Source: CAJFUR01 sp904420575
GTDB lineage: Bacteria > Actinomycetota > Coriobacteriia > Coriobacteriales > Eggerthellaceae
NCBI GenBank assembly: GCA_965119745.1
Contig: OZ221973.1
Coordinates: 2,728,001-2,792,000 of the forward strand
Direction of reading: 5' to 3'
DNA length: 64,000 nucleotides
Shown: positions 8,416 to 17,015 of the stretch, piece after piece
Numbering within the stretch: the stretch's first letter is position 1
How the letters are laid out: the number at the start of each line of letters is the position of its first letter
Made by a program: the position numbers and the translations under genes
The notes under the pieces: model-generated
Seen by the model: only the letters and a program-made list of their open reading frames with translations
Databases searched by the model: none
Told to the model about the DNA's origin: nothing

Positions 8416-10143
8416 CTACATCTTGGCCGGCGCGCTCACGCCGAGCAGGCCCAGGCTCAAGGCCAGCACGATGCGCGTGGCGTCCACGAGGGCCAGGCGT
8501 GCGTCACGCAGGGCCGACTCCTCGTTGATGACGTGGCAGTTCGTGTAGAACGAATGGAACAGCGCGGCAAGGTCCTGCGCGTAGTGCGTGAGGCGGAACG
8601 CGGCGCGGTCGCGGGCGGCCAGGGTCACCAGCGGGCCGAAATCGTCCATCTTGCGCATGAGGGCAAGCTCGCTCTCGTGCGTGAGGGGGCTCAGGTCCAC
8701 GTCGGCCGGGATAACCTTCGCGGCCAGCTCGTCCATCGTGATGTCGCCGTTCTCGGCGGCCTCGGCATCGGCCGGGTCGGCCGCCTTGCGCAGGATGGAG
8801 CAGATGCGCGCGTGCGCGTACTGCACGTAGTACACCGGGTTGGAGGCGTCCTTCTTCTTCGCCACCTCGATGTCGAAGTCGATGGGCTGGTCGCTCGACT
8901 TCGCCAGCATGAGGTAGCGCGTGGCGTCCACGCCCACCTCGTCGATGAGCTCCTCGAACGTGATCATCTCGCCGGTGCGCTTGGACATGCGCACGGCCTC
9001 GCCGTCGCGGAACAGGTTCACCAGCTGGCCGAGCATGATCTCCAGCGCGCCGGGCCAGCCCCACGCGGCCAGCATCGCCTCGCAGCGCGCGATGTAGCCG
9101 TGGTGGTCGGCGCCCCAGATGTTGATGAGGTGGTCGAAGCCGCGCTCCATCTTGTTGTAGTGGTACGCCACGTCGCTCATGAAGTACGTCATCTCGCCGT
9201 TGGCCTTGATGAGCACGCGGTCCTTCTCGTCGTCGAACGCGCTGGACCTGAACCAGGTGGCGCCGTCCTGCACGTAGATGTAGCCTTTCTCGTCCATGGC
9301 CTTGAGGCTGCGGTCGACGGCGCTCTGCCCGTTCTCGTCGGGCACGTAGAGGCTGCGCTCGGAAAACCAGCAGTCGAACGTGGTGCCGAAGCGTTCGGTC
9401 ACGCGGTGCTGTTCGGCCAGCTCGTAGGCGTAGGCGCGCTCGCGGAAGTTCTCCATGCGCTCGATCGGGTCGGCGTCGAGCCACTGGTCGCCGTCCTCGT
9501 CGATGATGGCCTGGGCGATGTCCTTCACGTACGCGCCGGCGTAGCAGTTCTCGGGCATTTCCACGTCGCGGCCGAGCAGCTGCTGGTAGCGCACGGCCAC
9601 CGACTCGCCGAAGTTGTCCATCTGGGTGCCGTGGTCGTTGATGTAGAACTCCTCGTACACGTCGTAGCCGGCGTGGCGCATGACGCGCGCCGTGGCGTCG
9701 CCGAGCGCCGCCCAGCGGCCATGGCCCACGTGCATCGGGCCGGTGGGGTTGGCGGAGATGTACTCGAGGTTGATCTTGCGCTCGCCTTCCGGCACCTCGC
9801 TCTTGCCGAAGTCGCCCTTCTCGGCACGCGCCTGGGCGACGACGCTCTGCAGAACGGCCGGGGCCAGGCGGATATTGATGAAGCCGGGGCCGGCGATGTC
9901 AACCGACGCGATCATGTCGTTTTCCGGCAGGTGGTCCACGATGACCTGGGCTATCTCGCGCGGGTTCCTTTTCGCGAGCTTCGCCGAGCGCAGGGCCACC
10001 GTGGAAGCCCAGTCGCCGTTCCCTTCGTCGCGCGGGCGCTCGAGCGACGCCTCGGGCGCCTCCGCGAGCGGGAGCGACCCGTCCTCGATGGCGGCCGCCG
10101 CGGCCGCGTCGATCAGCTGTTCAAGTTGTTCGCGAATGTGCAT
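8416..10143 (-). CDS. argS: Arginyl-tRNA synthetase
   Basis: A 575-residue class I aminoacyl-tRNA synthetase that charges tRNA-Arg in the cytoplasm. Visible signatures are the HIGH-type motif HVGH in NPTGPMHVGHGRW, the KMSKS-type loop RMSKRTGEMITF, the N-terminal additional domain that contacts the tRNA D-loop, and the family ending LLGVSAPAKM. I chose the start MHIREQLEQL at 10143, since the open frame upstream has no family-like sequence. It is a single-gene unit pointing away from the arc operon. Although it uses arginine too, I see no sign of shared regulation. Confidence 0.97.
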   Translation of the reverse strand: MHIREQLEQLIDAAAAAAIEDGSLPLAEAPEASLERPRDEGNGDWASTVALRSAKLAKRNPREIAQVIVDHLPENDMIASVDIAGPGFINIRLAPAVLQSVVAQARAEKGDFGKSEVPEGERKINLEYISANPTGPMHVGHGRWAALGDATARVMRHAGYDVYEEFYINDHGTQMDNFGESVAVRYQQLLGRDVEMPENCYAGAYVKDIAQAIIDEDGDQWLDADPIERMENFRERAYAYELAEQHRVTERFGTTFDCWFSERSLYVPDENGQSAVDRSLKAMDEKGYIYVQDGATWFRSSAFDDEKDRVLIKANGEMTYFMSDVAYHYNKMERGFDHLINIWGADHHGYIARCEAMLAAWGWPGALEIMLGQLVNLFRDGEAVRMSKRTGEMITFEELIDEVGVDATRYLMLAKSSDQPIDFDIEVAKKKDASNPVYYVQYAHARICSILRKAADPADAEAAENGDITMDELAAKVIPADVDLSPLTHESELALMRKMDDFGPLVTLAARDRAAFRLTHYAQDLAALFHSFYTNCHVINEESALRDARLALVDATRIVLALSLGLLGVSAPAKM

Positions 10144-10205
10144 GGTATTCGTCTTTCGTTCGGAATCCGCCCGTGCGTGGCGGGGCGTGCAGTGCAATCC
10201 GGTCA

Positions 10206-10211
10206 ATTCTA
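10206..10211 (-). promoter_or_regulatory. Candidate extended -10 promoter of argS
   Basis: On the minus strand the sequence reads TGCTAGAAT, an extended -10 element about 63 bp before the argS start. TTGCCC lies 20 bp further upstream, a poor -35 spacing. The call rests mainly on the extended -10. Confidence 0.4.
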
Positions 10212-10325
10212 GCACCTTTTCCCCGCCGCGTGGGCAACCAGCGCTCCCCTGCCGATCCGTTAATTGTTCAACAGAAAACGTTCACACGCCCCCACGAAAA
10301 GGACACGGGGACGCGAAGGCGCAGC

Positions 10326-10620
10326 CTACCCTCTGAGGCGGCGTTGGCGCAGGGCGGCGGCGAGCATCAGGGCAGCGGCCGCAAACGCGCCGCCCGCAAC
10401 CACCAGGCCGAAGGGAGCGTCGCTCGCGCACACCAACATGCCGGGCGGATCGGATTGGACGGGTACGCGCTTGTCGGTCATCTGCACCTGCCGCACGAAG
10501 CCCGCATCGGGTTCCAGCTTGGGGTTCTCCGCCACGAACGCCACGCCCGCCGCCTTGAGGTAGCCAGCGGGCGCTTCAAGTTCCACCAGCCCGGGTTCCG
10601 GGCAGGTTGAAGCGCATGTC
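10326..10620 (-). pseudogene. C-terminal remnant of a SpaA/Cna-B-type surface protein
   Basis: Reading leftward, the sequence encodes LVELEAPAGYLK, the hallmark strand of prealbumin-like (SpaA/Cna-B) repeats. About 45 residues later a hydrophobic helix (PFGLVVAGGAFAAAALMLAAAL) and an RQRRLRG basic tail precede a TAG stop. This is the usual end of a sortase-anchored pilin or adhesin, but the LPXTG signal is replaced by unrelated sequence (DPPGMLV), and no signal peptide or upstream repeats exist. The frame extends upstream to 10856 without recognisable content. I read it as a decayed gene end rather than a small functional protein. Confidence 0.65.
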
Positions 10621-10655
10621 GTTTCTGGTTTGACGCAGAGTCGAAGGATGCGAGG

Positions 10656-10824
10656 CCACAAAACCGCCGATTCCTGCATTTCAAGGACGCATGCCCGGAA
10701 GGCCAGTTCGACCCAGCAGGAAGACCTCTCCCGTGAACGGGCGTTTTGGCGGCGTCCGCCCTCGCCACCCGACGGGTGGATGCCAGCGAGGGGTCTGTGG
10801 ATGCAGGAATCGACGGAAATGTGG
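10656..10824. repeat. 169-bp element bounded by 24-bp imperfect inverted repeats (MITE/REP-like)
   Basis: The left end (10656-10679, containing CCGATTCCTGCAT) and right end (10801-10824, containing ATGCAGGAATCG) match each other in reverse complement over 24 bp with 4 mismatches. Inside is a further perfect hairpin, CCACCC-GAC-GGGTGG. No open frame of substance lies within. It adjoins the surface-protein remnant. Size and structure fit a non-autonomous mobile element or a REP-type repeat; copy number elsewhere is unknown. Confidence 0.5.
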
Positions 10825-10907
10825 CGCGCAAACGCGGCGCCGCCTTCCCTTCCCACGCCGAACCGCCATCGGCATGCGAGGCGGATGTGTCAGGACTCCC
10901 TGCGCGC

Positions 10908-10935
10908 AAAAAGGCCCCCGCCGAAGCGAGGGCCT
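10908..10935 (-). terminator. Terminator of the arginine deiminase operon
   Basis: On the minus strand a GC-rich stem (GGCCCTCGC with GCGGGGGCC, one wobble) closed by a TTCG loop is followed by TTTTT. It lies about 50 bp after the stop codon of the transporter gene that ends the arc operon. Confidence 0.8.
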
Positions 10936-10981
10936 GCGGGGTGCCGCGCGCCGAGGGGCGCGCACGCTGTGAACCTGAGCG

Positions 10982-12589
10982 TCAGGCCGTCATGGGGATG
11001 AACAGCATGGCCAGCGTCAGGATGACCGCGCATACCACGGCCAAGATGACGAACAGCACGGCCCCGAACTTGAGCCAGGTGGAGTATTCAATCTTCGCCA
11101 GGGCCAGACCGCCCATGATGGCGCCGCTGGTGGGCGTGAACAGGTTCACCAGGCCATTGCCGGCGCTGAAGATCATGATCATGGTCTCGACCGAGAACCC
11201 GAGCTGTCCGGCCAAGGGGCCCATGATGGGGATGGACACGGTGGCCATGCCCGACGAGGACGGGATGAGGAACGAGAGCACGATGTAGAGCAGGAACGAC
11301 AGCGGCGCGAACACGATCGCCGACATGCCAGCGAGCGCGTTGGCGGCGTTCTCCAGGATCCACATGTCAAGGCCGGTCTCGCCCATGAGCACCGTGATGG
11401 AGCGCGCAAGCGCGATGATGAGCACGACGCTCATCATGTCGGCGGCGCCGTTGATGAACGCCTTGACGAAGCGGCTTTCCGAAAGCCCGCCGATGATGCC
11501 GATGACGAGCGCCATGATGAGGAACCACGTGGAAGCCTCGTCGAAGTACCACTGCCCCAGAGGCAGCCCGGTCAGAAACGCCGACCAGCCTTCCGACACC
11601 TGTTCTTCCGTGGTCACGGTGCCGGTCACGTCGCCGTCGAACGAAAGCTCGCCGCCCACTTCGTCGTCTGACCACGTGGCAGAGATGTCGTCGCCGCTGA
11701 CGGTCTCCGTGACCTCTTCGGTCGCCGCGCCAGCGTCGAAGACGTCGATGCCAAAGCTTTCCCAGGGAATGAAGCCGATGATCATGACCACGAAGGTGAG
11801 GCCGAACACCACGAGAGACCATTTCTGGCGCGCCGTCATGAGCTTCTCGTGCGGATGCTCTTCCGCTTCGACGGCCTCCTGCTGCGCCTCGCCGTATTCG
11901 GCCCGCATGACCTCCTGCTCCTGCAAGGACAGGATGGTCGAGCCCTTGTCCGCTTTGACCTTCTTGGCGTAGCGCATGACGAACACTATGGAGATAGCAA
12001 GCGTGACCAGCCACAACACCACGCCCAAACCGATGATGACGCCTTGGTTGATGACGAGGCCGGTACTGGAAAGCGAGTCGATGGCAGCACCGACGGCGAA
12101 CGGGTTCACCGTGGAGCCCAGCACGCCGCAGCCGGCGCCCAAGAGCACCACGGCGGCGCCGACGATGCTGTCGAAGCCCGCCGCCACCATCGTGGCCGCA
12201 AGCAGCAGGTAGAACGGCACCGTTTCCTCGCACATGCCGTACGTCGTGCCGCCGATGGAGAAGATGAACATGAGGATGGGAATGAGGATGAGCTCGTTGC
12301 CCTTCAGCTTCTTCACCAGCGCCGCGATGCCGGCATCCAGCGCGCCCGTCTCGGTCACGATCCCCAAAAAACCGCCGAGGATCAGCACGAACAAACATAC
12401 GGGCAACGCATCGGTGAAACCTTTGACGGGCGCGGTGGCCACGTCGGCGACGGTGGCTCCCGTGACGCCTTGCGTGCCTGCCCACGACATGATGACCGTG
12501 ATGATGGCCAGCGCGATGAGCATGATGAGCAGGATGGTGAACGACGATATGGTTCGTCTCTTTCTGTCTTTCTTGGCTTTCTCGACCAT
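10982..12589 (-). CDS. YfcC-family transporter, probable arginine/ornithine antiporter of the ADI operon
   Basis: A 535-residue polytopic membrane protein of the YfcC/ArcD-like (C4-dicarboxylate/basic amino acid) carrier family. About twelve hydrophobic segments are visible, with conserved repeat-like stretches GSTVNPFAVGAA and IPSSSGMATVSIPIMGP. A hydrophilic insert of roughly 110 residues sits mid-protein (about 225-345). In the arginine deiminase pathway such a carrier imports arginine in exchange for ornithine at no energy cost; the role is inferred from its place as last gene after arcA-arcB-arcC. The start MVEKAKK is chosen for AAAGGAGGGG 7 bp upstream. The 270 bp before it hold no gene. 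Confidence 0.85.
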   Translation of the reverse strand: MVEKAKKDRKRRTISSFTILLIMLIALAIITVIMSWAGTQGVTGATVADVATAPVKGFTDALPVCLFVLILGGFLGIVTETGALDAGIAALVKKLKGNELILIPILMFIFSIGGTTYGMCEETVPFYLLLAATMVAAGFDSIVGAAVVLLGAGCGVLGSTVNPFAVGAAIDSLSSTGLVINQGVIIGLGVVLWLVTLAISIVFVMRYAKKVKADKGSTILSLQEQEVMRAEYGEAQQEAVEAEEHPHEKLMTARQKWSLVVFGLTFVVMIIGFIPWESFGIDVFDAGAATEEVTETVSGDDISATWSDDEVGGELSFDGDVTGTVTTEEQVSEGWSAFLTGLPLGQWYFDEASTWFLIMALVIGIIGGLSESRFVKAFINGAADMMSVVLIIALARSITVLMGETGLDMWILENAANALAGMSAIVFAPLSFLLYIVLSFLIPSSSGMATVSIPIMGPLAGQLGFSVETMIMIFSAGNGLVNLFTPTSGAIMGGLALAKIEYSTWLKFGAVLFVILAVVCAVILTLAMLFIPMTA

Positions 12590-12834
12590 GGATAACCCCT
12601 CCTTTGGCAAGGATTCGAGGGCGGATAGAGGGAAGGACGAGGGCGCACGAACACAAGCATGCCGTGCGCACGCCCTTCAGGTTCGGTAGTGAAATGACTG
12701 GTCCAGCAAGGCCAGCGAGGCTTTCCGTGGTGCCCGAGATTGGCGGGAAGGGCCGAGGACGCGTACCGAGCACGCGACGAGGGCCTAAAGCTCCAAGATC
12801 GGGTGGCCACGGGAAGCCGCAGCGTCGACCCTTT

Positions 12835-12855
12835 CCGCCGTTCGACGAACGGCGG
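12835..12855. repeat. Perfect hairpin just after the arcC stop
   Basis: Nine-bp arms (CCGCCGTTC with GAACGGCGG) flank a 3-nt loop, 4 bp beyond the arcC stop codon. There is no T-run, so it is more likely an mRNA-stability or processing hairpin than a terminator. Confidence 0.5.
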
Positions 12856-12859
12856 TACC

Positions 12860-13813
12860 TTAGGCGGTGATGACGGTGCCCGTTTCGCCCTTGAGGCCGG
12901 CGGCGGCGCTTTCCAAAGAGGTGATGAGCGCCTTTCCTTCGGGATACGCCTGCACGTACTCGATGCAGGCCTGCACCTTCGGCAGCATGCTGCCGGCTGC
13001 GAACTGGCCTTCCTGGATGTACTTCTCGGCCTCGGCCACCGTCATGGAGTCGATCGCCTTTTGCTGCGGCGTGTTGAAGTCGATGCACACCTTCTCCACC
13101 GCCGTGAGGATGACCAGCATGTCGGCGCGGAAGTCGGCCGCCAGCTTGGCACTGGAGCGGTCCTTGTCGATGACCGCGGGAACGCCGTGGTAGCTGTCGT
13201 CGCGCTCGATGACCGGCACGCCGCCGCCACCCGTGGACACGACGATGTAGCCGTCGTCCATGAGGTCCTTGATGGCGTCGAACTCCACGATGCGCTGCGG
13301 CTGGGGGGACGGCACCACCTGGCGCCAGCCACGGCCGGCGTCCTCCTTGTAGGTGTAGCCGGTCTCCTCGGCGCGCTTGCGGGCCTCTTCCTCGGAAAGG
13401 AAGGCGCCCACGGGCTTCGTGGGGTTCTGGAACGCCGGGTCTTCCGGATAGACCACCGTTTGCGTGACGACGCAGGCCGTCGACCGCATGATGCCGCGGC
13501 GCTTCATCTCGTTCAGGATGGCCTGCGACAGCTGGTAGCCGATGTAGCCCTGGCTCATGGCGCCGCACTCGGGAAACGGCATGGCCGGCGTCTTGCCGTC
13601 GTGCGTGGAGGCGTAGTCGAAGGCGTTGTTGATCATGCCTACCTGCGGGCCGTTGCCGTGGGAGACCACCACGTTTATGCCCTCGGCCACCATGTCCACA
13701 ATGTGCTCGGCGGTGTTCTTCACCAGTTCCAGCTGTTCTTGGGGCGTGTCGCCCAAGGCGTTGCCGCCCAATGCTATGACGACGCTCTTGCCGTCGCCTT
13801 TCCGGTATGCCAT
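12860..13813 (-). CDS. arcC: Carbamate kinase
   Basis: A 317-residue enzyme of the amino-acid kinase fold that converts carbamoyl phosphate and ADP to ATP, CO2 and ammonia, the energy-yielding last step of the arginine deiminase pathway. The N-terminus KSVVIALGGNALG is the family signature; SHGNGPQVG, the VVSTGGGGVPV loop and the SMLPKVQACIEYVQAYPEG segment follow in the expected order. Length is normal. The start MAYRKGDGKSV is preceded by GAAAGGGGTG. It is the third gene of the leftward arc operon, 111 bp after arcB; that gap carries a hairpin that could adjust expression between genes. Confidence 0.97.
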   Translation of the reverse strand: MAYRKGDGKSVVIALGGNALGDTPQEQLELVKNTAEHIVDMVAEGINVVVSHGNGPQVGMINNAFDYASTHDGKTPAMPFPECGAMSQGYIGYQLSQAILNEMKRRGIMRSTACVVTQTVVYPEDPAFQNPTKPVGAFLSEEEARKRAEETGYTYKEDAGRGWRQVVPSPQPQRIVEFDAIKDLMDDGYIVVSTGGGGVPVIERDDSYHGVPAVIDKDRSSAKLAADFRADMLVILTAVEKVCIDFNTPQQKAIDSMTVAEAEKYIQEGQFAAGSMLPKVQACIEYVQAYPEGKALITSLESAAAGLKGETGTVITA

Positions 13814-13896
13814 GGTTTCACCCCTTTCAGGATGCACGGTCCCAAGACGTCGCAAGACGCCGGGATGCGTGATGTTTTTCGGATGGTTGAACGGTT

Positions 13897-13919
13897 GTGC
13901 CGGCCAGAGAGGCCGGCGC
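13897..13919. repeat. Hairpin in the arcB-arcC gap
   Basis: GCCGGCC and GGCCGGC arms, extended by imperfect GTG/CAC pairs, flank a short AGAGA loop 5 bp after the arcB stop. It lacks a T-run and probably acts in mRNA processing rather than termination. Confidence 0.4.
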
Positions 13920-13924
13920 ACCCA

Positions 13925-14920
13925 TCAGGACAGAGTCGCGTACACGATGGCCTTGATGCTGTGCATGCGGTTCTCGGCCTCGTCGAACACCTTGGACTGC
14001 TTCGACTCGAACACGTCGTCTTCCACTTCCATCTCCGTGACGCCGAACTTCTCGGCGATCTCGGCGCCGATGGTGGTTTTGGTGTCGTGGAACGACGGAA
14101 GGCAATGCAGGAAGATGGCGTTCTTGTCGGCCATGGCCATGACTTCCTTGGTCACGCGGTAGGGCTCGAGCAGCTTGATGCGCTCGGCCCACAGTTCGTC
14201 CGGCTCGCCCATGGACACCCAGATGTCGGTGTAGATGACGTTGGCGCCCGTGCAGGCCTCCTTCACGTCCTCGGTCAGCGTGATGGTGGCCCCGTTTTCC
14301 TCCGCGATCTTCCGGCACGTCTCCACCAGGTCGGCTTTGGGCATGCGCTCCTTCGGGCCGCAGGCGACGAAGTGGAGGCCGAGCTTGGCGCACACGACCA
14401 TGAGCGAGTTCGCCACGTTGTTCTCGGCGTCGCCCATGAACACGAGCTTCAGGCCTTCGATGCCTGTGGGGAAGTTCTCCTTGATCGTGAGCATGTCGGC
14501 GATCATCTGCGTGGGATGGAACTCGTTCGTGAGGCCGTTCCACACGGGCACGCCGGCGTTTGCGGCCAGGTCCTCCACGATGGACTGGTCGAAGCCGCGG
14601 TACTCGATGCCGTCGAACATGCGCCCGAGCACGCGCGCCGTGTCCTCGATGGATTCCTTCTTGCCCATCTGCGAGCTGCCGGGATCCAGGTAGGTCACGC
14701 CCATGCCCAAGTCCATGCCCGCCACTTCGAACGAGCAGCGTGTGCGCGTCGAGGTCTTCTCGAACAGCAGCACGATGTTCTTCCCTTCGAGGTAACGATG
14801 CGGGGTTCTTGTCAGTTTCAAGTCCTTGAACTGCTGCGACAACTTGATGAGATAGCGGATTTCGTCAGACGTGAAGTCCAGCAGCTTCAGGAAGTTGCGT
14901 CCGCTCAGGCTAGTAGGCAT
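13925..14920 (-). CDS. arcB: Ornithine carbamoyltransferase (catabolic)
   Basis: A 331-residue transcarbamylase. In this operon it runs catabolically, splitting citrulline with phosphate to ornithine and carbamoyl phosphate. The carbamoyl-phosphate motif STRTR is present in FEKTSTRTRCSFEVA, as is the ornithine-side motif HCLP in FLHCLPSFHD. Length matches the family. The start MPTSLSGRNF is chosen for AAAGGAACG 7-8 bp upstream. It lies between arcA and arcC on the same strand; that context, rather than any single residue, marks it as the catabolic arcB and not argF. Confidence 0.95.
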   Translation of the reverse strand: MPTSLSGRNFLKLLDFTSDEIRYLIKLSQQFKDLKLTRTPHRYLEGKNIVLLFEKTSTRTRCSFEVAGMDLGMGVTYLDPGSSQMGKKESIEDTARVLGRMFDGIEYRGFDQSIVEDLAANAGVPVWNGLTNEFHPTQMIADMLTIKENFPTGIEGLKLVFMGDAENNVANSLMVVCAKLGLHFVACGPKERMPKADLVETCRKIAEENGATITLTEDVKEACTGANVIYTDIWVSMGEPDELWAERIKLLEPYRVTKEVMAMADKNAIFLHCLPSFHDTKTTIGAEIAEKFGVTEMEVEDDVFESKQSKVFDEAENRMHSIKAIVYATLS

Positions 14921-14994
14921 AGGTCTCGTTCCTTTCATCGGATATCAGAGGGCGGCCCTCAGAGCAGAGCCGGTCGTTCAACATGTTTGCGCCC

Positions 14995-15000
14995 AGTATA
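14995..15000 (-). promoter_or_regulatory. Candidate internal promoter of arcB
   Basis: TATACT on the minus strand lies 75 bp upstream of the arcB start in the 250-bp arcA-arcB gap. No convincing -35 is visible. It may give arcB-arcC extra expression independent of arcA. Confidence 0.35.
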
Positions 15001-15011
15001 CCGCCCCCTTC

Positions 15012-15064
15012 TTTTCCTGCGGAGCAAGACGTCCGAATCGGAGGACTTGCCGCAGAAAAAGCGG
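15012..15064. repeat. Long imperfect hairpin between arcA and arcB
   Basis: Outer arms TTTTCCTGCGG and CCGCAGAAAA (one bulge) enclose a second pairing, CAAG/CTTG with TCC/GGA. On the transcribed strand there is no T-run after the stem, so it is better seen as an RNA-stability or processing element than a full terminator. Confidence 0.45.
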
Positions 15065-15170
15065 AGCCGACCACGTGGCGTTGCGCGGCGTGAGGCCTGC
15101 GGCCAGGGCGCGGGGCGCGTCGCAGGCACGGCCGAAACCGTCCCGCACGCCCCTTGCCCGCCGCCGCGCG

Positions 15171-16388
15171 CTAACCTTCGCGCCAGATGGGCATGCTCAT
15201 GCAGCGCGGGCCACCACGGCCGCGGGAAAGCTCGGCCGAAGGGATCTGGATGCATTCGACTCCGCGCTCTTCCAGGACCTTGTTCGTGACGTCGTTGCGC
15301 TCGTACACCACCACGACGCCCGGAGCGATGGCCAGCGTGTTCGAGCCGTCGTTCCACTGCTCGCGCTCGGCCGCGATGCGGTCGCCGCCGCCGCAGGGGA
15401 TGAGCTCCACGGGACGTCCCAAGTAGCCCTCCAGGATGCTCTCCAGCGTGCCGGTCTTCTCCTGAACCTTGATGCCGCCTTGGCCGTCCGAGGTGATTTC
15501 GAAGACCGTCAGCGGGCCCAGGATGCCGGGATGCACCGTGAACTTGTCGACGTCGATCTGGGTGAACACGGTGTCCAGATGCATGAACGCGCGCGAGTTC
15601 GGGATGTTGAACGCCAGAATGGTGTCGATGGGCGAGTCGGACTCGAAGATGTTCTTGGCCAGCTGGTCGATGGCGTCGGGCTCGGTGCGCTGCGAAATGC
15701 CCACGGCCAGCACGTGTTCGTTCAGGTTCAGGATGTCGCCGCCTTCGATGTGGAACGTGTTGTAGCGGCTATAGTACTGCGGCACGTCTTTGAAGTCCGG
15801 ATGGTGCTTGAAGATGTACTCCCCGTAGATGGTCTCGCGGTTGCGCGTGACCGAATACATGCGGTTGATGGACACGCCGTTGCCGATCATGGCGAAGTTG
15901 TCGCGCGTGAAGTACAGGTTCGGCATGGGCGCGACGACCATTTTGGAAGCCTCGCTCACCAGGTCGACGAGCGAGTTCTGCTTGTCGGTGTGCAGCTCGG
16001 TGAGGTTGATGCCTTCCATGGTCTTGAGGACCAGATCCCTGCTGTTCGGGTAGTTGTCGTTCAGGTAGTCGAAGATGATCTTCTGGTAGCGGTCGGTCCG
16101 AATGCCAGCCTCTTCTATGAACTGCTTCAGGAATTGCTCGCGGACGTCGGGATTGTCGTCCAGGACCTCGGTCATGAGGTCTTCCAGATAGACCACCTCG
16201 ACGCCATGGTCGCGCAGAGCGGCCGCGAACGCGTCATGCTCTTCTTGGGCGACGGGAAGGAACGGGATGTCGTCGAACAGCAGCTCTCCGAGCGTGTTCG
16301 GCGTCAGGTTCAGCAGCTCGTTTCCCGGTCGGTGGAGCAGGACTTTTTTCAAGGGCGCGATTTCGCTCTTGACGTTCACACCAGCCAT
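15171..16388 (-). CDS. arcA: Arginine deiminase
   Basis: A 405-residue enzyme that hydrolyses arginine to citrulline and ammonia, the first step of the pathway and also an acid-stress defence. The guanidine-group-modifying family residues are in place: the FTRD motif, the catalytic His in HLDTVFTQID, GGGDRIAAEREQWNDG, and the C-terminal nucleophile Cys in GPRCMSMPIWRE. The start has AAGGAGGG six bases upstream. It is the first gene of the arc operon. The 437 bp upstream, before tRNA-Pro, contain an inverted repeat and a short tandem repeat but no clear ArgR or FNR/CRP site. Confidence 0.97.
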   Translation of the reverse strand: MAGVNVKSEIAPLKKVLLHRPGNELLNLTPNTLGELLFDDIPFLPVAQEEHDAFAAALRDHGVEVVYLEDLMTEVLDDNPDVREQFLKQFIEEAGIRTDRYQKIIFDYLNDNYPNSRDLVLKTMEGINLTELHTDKQNSLVDLVSEASKMVVAPMPNLYFTRDNFAMIGNGVSINRMYSVTRNRETIYGEYIFKHHPDFKDVPQYYSRYNTFHIEGGDILNLNEHVLAVGISQRTEPDAIDQLAKNIFESDSPIDTILAFNIPNSRAFMHLDTVFTQIDVDKFTVHPGILGPLTVFEITSDGQGGIKVQEKTGTLESILEGYLGRPVELIPCGGGDRIAAEREQWNDGSNTLAIAPGVVVVYERNDVTNKVLEERGVECIQIPSAELSRGRGGPRCMSMPIWREG

Positions 16389-16583
16389 AGCAACCCTCCT
16401 TTTCTTGTTCTATGCGTTACCGGTCTCGTCAGTGCCGGATGGGCCTGTTTCCCGCGGGGACTCCGGCTGACAAAGCCAAAATCTCATGACGAAGGTCGAA
16501 TTACAACCACGGTTATGCAACAGTTTTGTTCCCCCCGGTCATCATCATGCCTGTTGAACACCGGTAAAGCCACCGAAAGGCTC

Positions 16584-16622
16584 CCGTTACCGGGCTTGAG
16601 GCCGCCATGAGCCCGGTAACGG
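16584..16622. repeat. 13-bp perfect inverted repeat upstream of arcA
   Basis: CCGTTACCGGGCT and its exact complement flank a 13-nt spacer, about 200 bp upstream of the arcA start. There is no T-run on either strand. It could be an operator pair or an RNA hairpin; it is one of two unusual repeats in the gap between arcA and tRNA-Pro. Confidence 0.55.
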
Positions 16623-16657
16623 CGCGGGCGGCGGGCACGCGGGAGCGGGGGCGCGGC

Positions 16658-16759
16658 GGGAGTGCGGAGCCCGGTGAGGGCGAGGCAGCGCGGGAGCGCG
16701 GAGCCCGGTGAGGGCGAGGCAGCGCGGGAGCGCGGAGCCTGGTGTGGGCGCGGCGGCGC
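16658..16759. repeat. Three tandem copies of a 34-bp GC-rich unit
   Basis: Units begin at 16658, 16692 and 16726, each opening GGGAGTGCGGAGC or GGGAGCGCGGAGC. Copies one and two differ at one position; copy three is more diverged at its end. The array lies between arcA and tRNA-Pro and ends about 43 bp before the tRNA -10 box. No protein is supported across it. Confidence 0.75.
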
Positions 16760-16802
16760 GCCCGCCGTCCCGAAGAATGCCTCGCGCGCCGGACACTTCT
16801 GC

Positions 16803-16808
16803 TATAAT
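16803..16808 (+). promoter_or_regulatory. Promoter -10 of tRNA-Pro
   Basis: TGCTATAAT is a consensus extended -10, 17 bp before the tRNA 5' end. No clear -35 is seen, consistent with the extended element compensating. Confidence 0.65.
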
Positions 16809-16825
16809 AGCCCCTGCCTCCGCGT

Positions 16826-16902
16826 CGGGACGTGGCGCAGTCTGGTAGCGCGCCTGCTTTGGGAGCAGGATGTCGCAGGTTCGAATCCTGTCGTCCCGAC
16901 CA
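16826..16902 (+). tRNA. tRNA-Pro (anticodon TGG)
   Basis: A 77-nt cloverleaf. The acceptor stem CGGGACG pairs with CGTCCCG, the anticodon stem CCTGC/GCAGG encloses TTTGGGA with anticodon TGG, and the T-arm has GTTCGAATC. The CCA end is encoded. Confidence 0.97.
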
Positions 16903-17015
16903 TGAGGCCTCTCTGCAGGCAGCAGCCCTCCTTCCTCGCGCAGCCATCAAGACGCAACCGTGCTGCCCTCGACCCGAATGCCCGAGGGCAGCTTTGCCTT
17001 TCCGGCCGCCTGCCT

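Noticed and set aside
10144..10215. An earlier start for argS adding 24 residues
   Set aside because: The extension contains the candidate promoter and no conserved sequence; MHIREQLEQL is the normal family opening.
10326..10856. A 176-residue protein on the minus strand beside argS
   Set aside because: Only the last 98 or so codons resemble anything (the end of a surface protein). The first part crosses an inverted-repeat element and has no ribosome site, so I call it a remnant.
15012..15064. Intrinsic terminator ending the arcA transcript
   Set aside because: On the transcribed strand no T-run follows the stem, and arcB-arcC plus the transporter are expected to be co-expressed; kept only as a hairpin.
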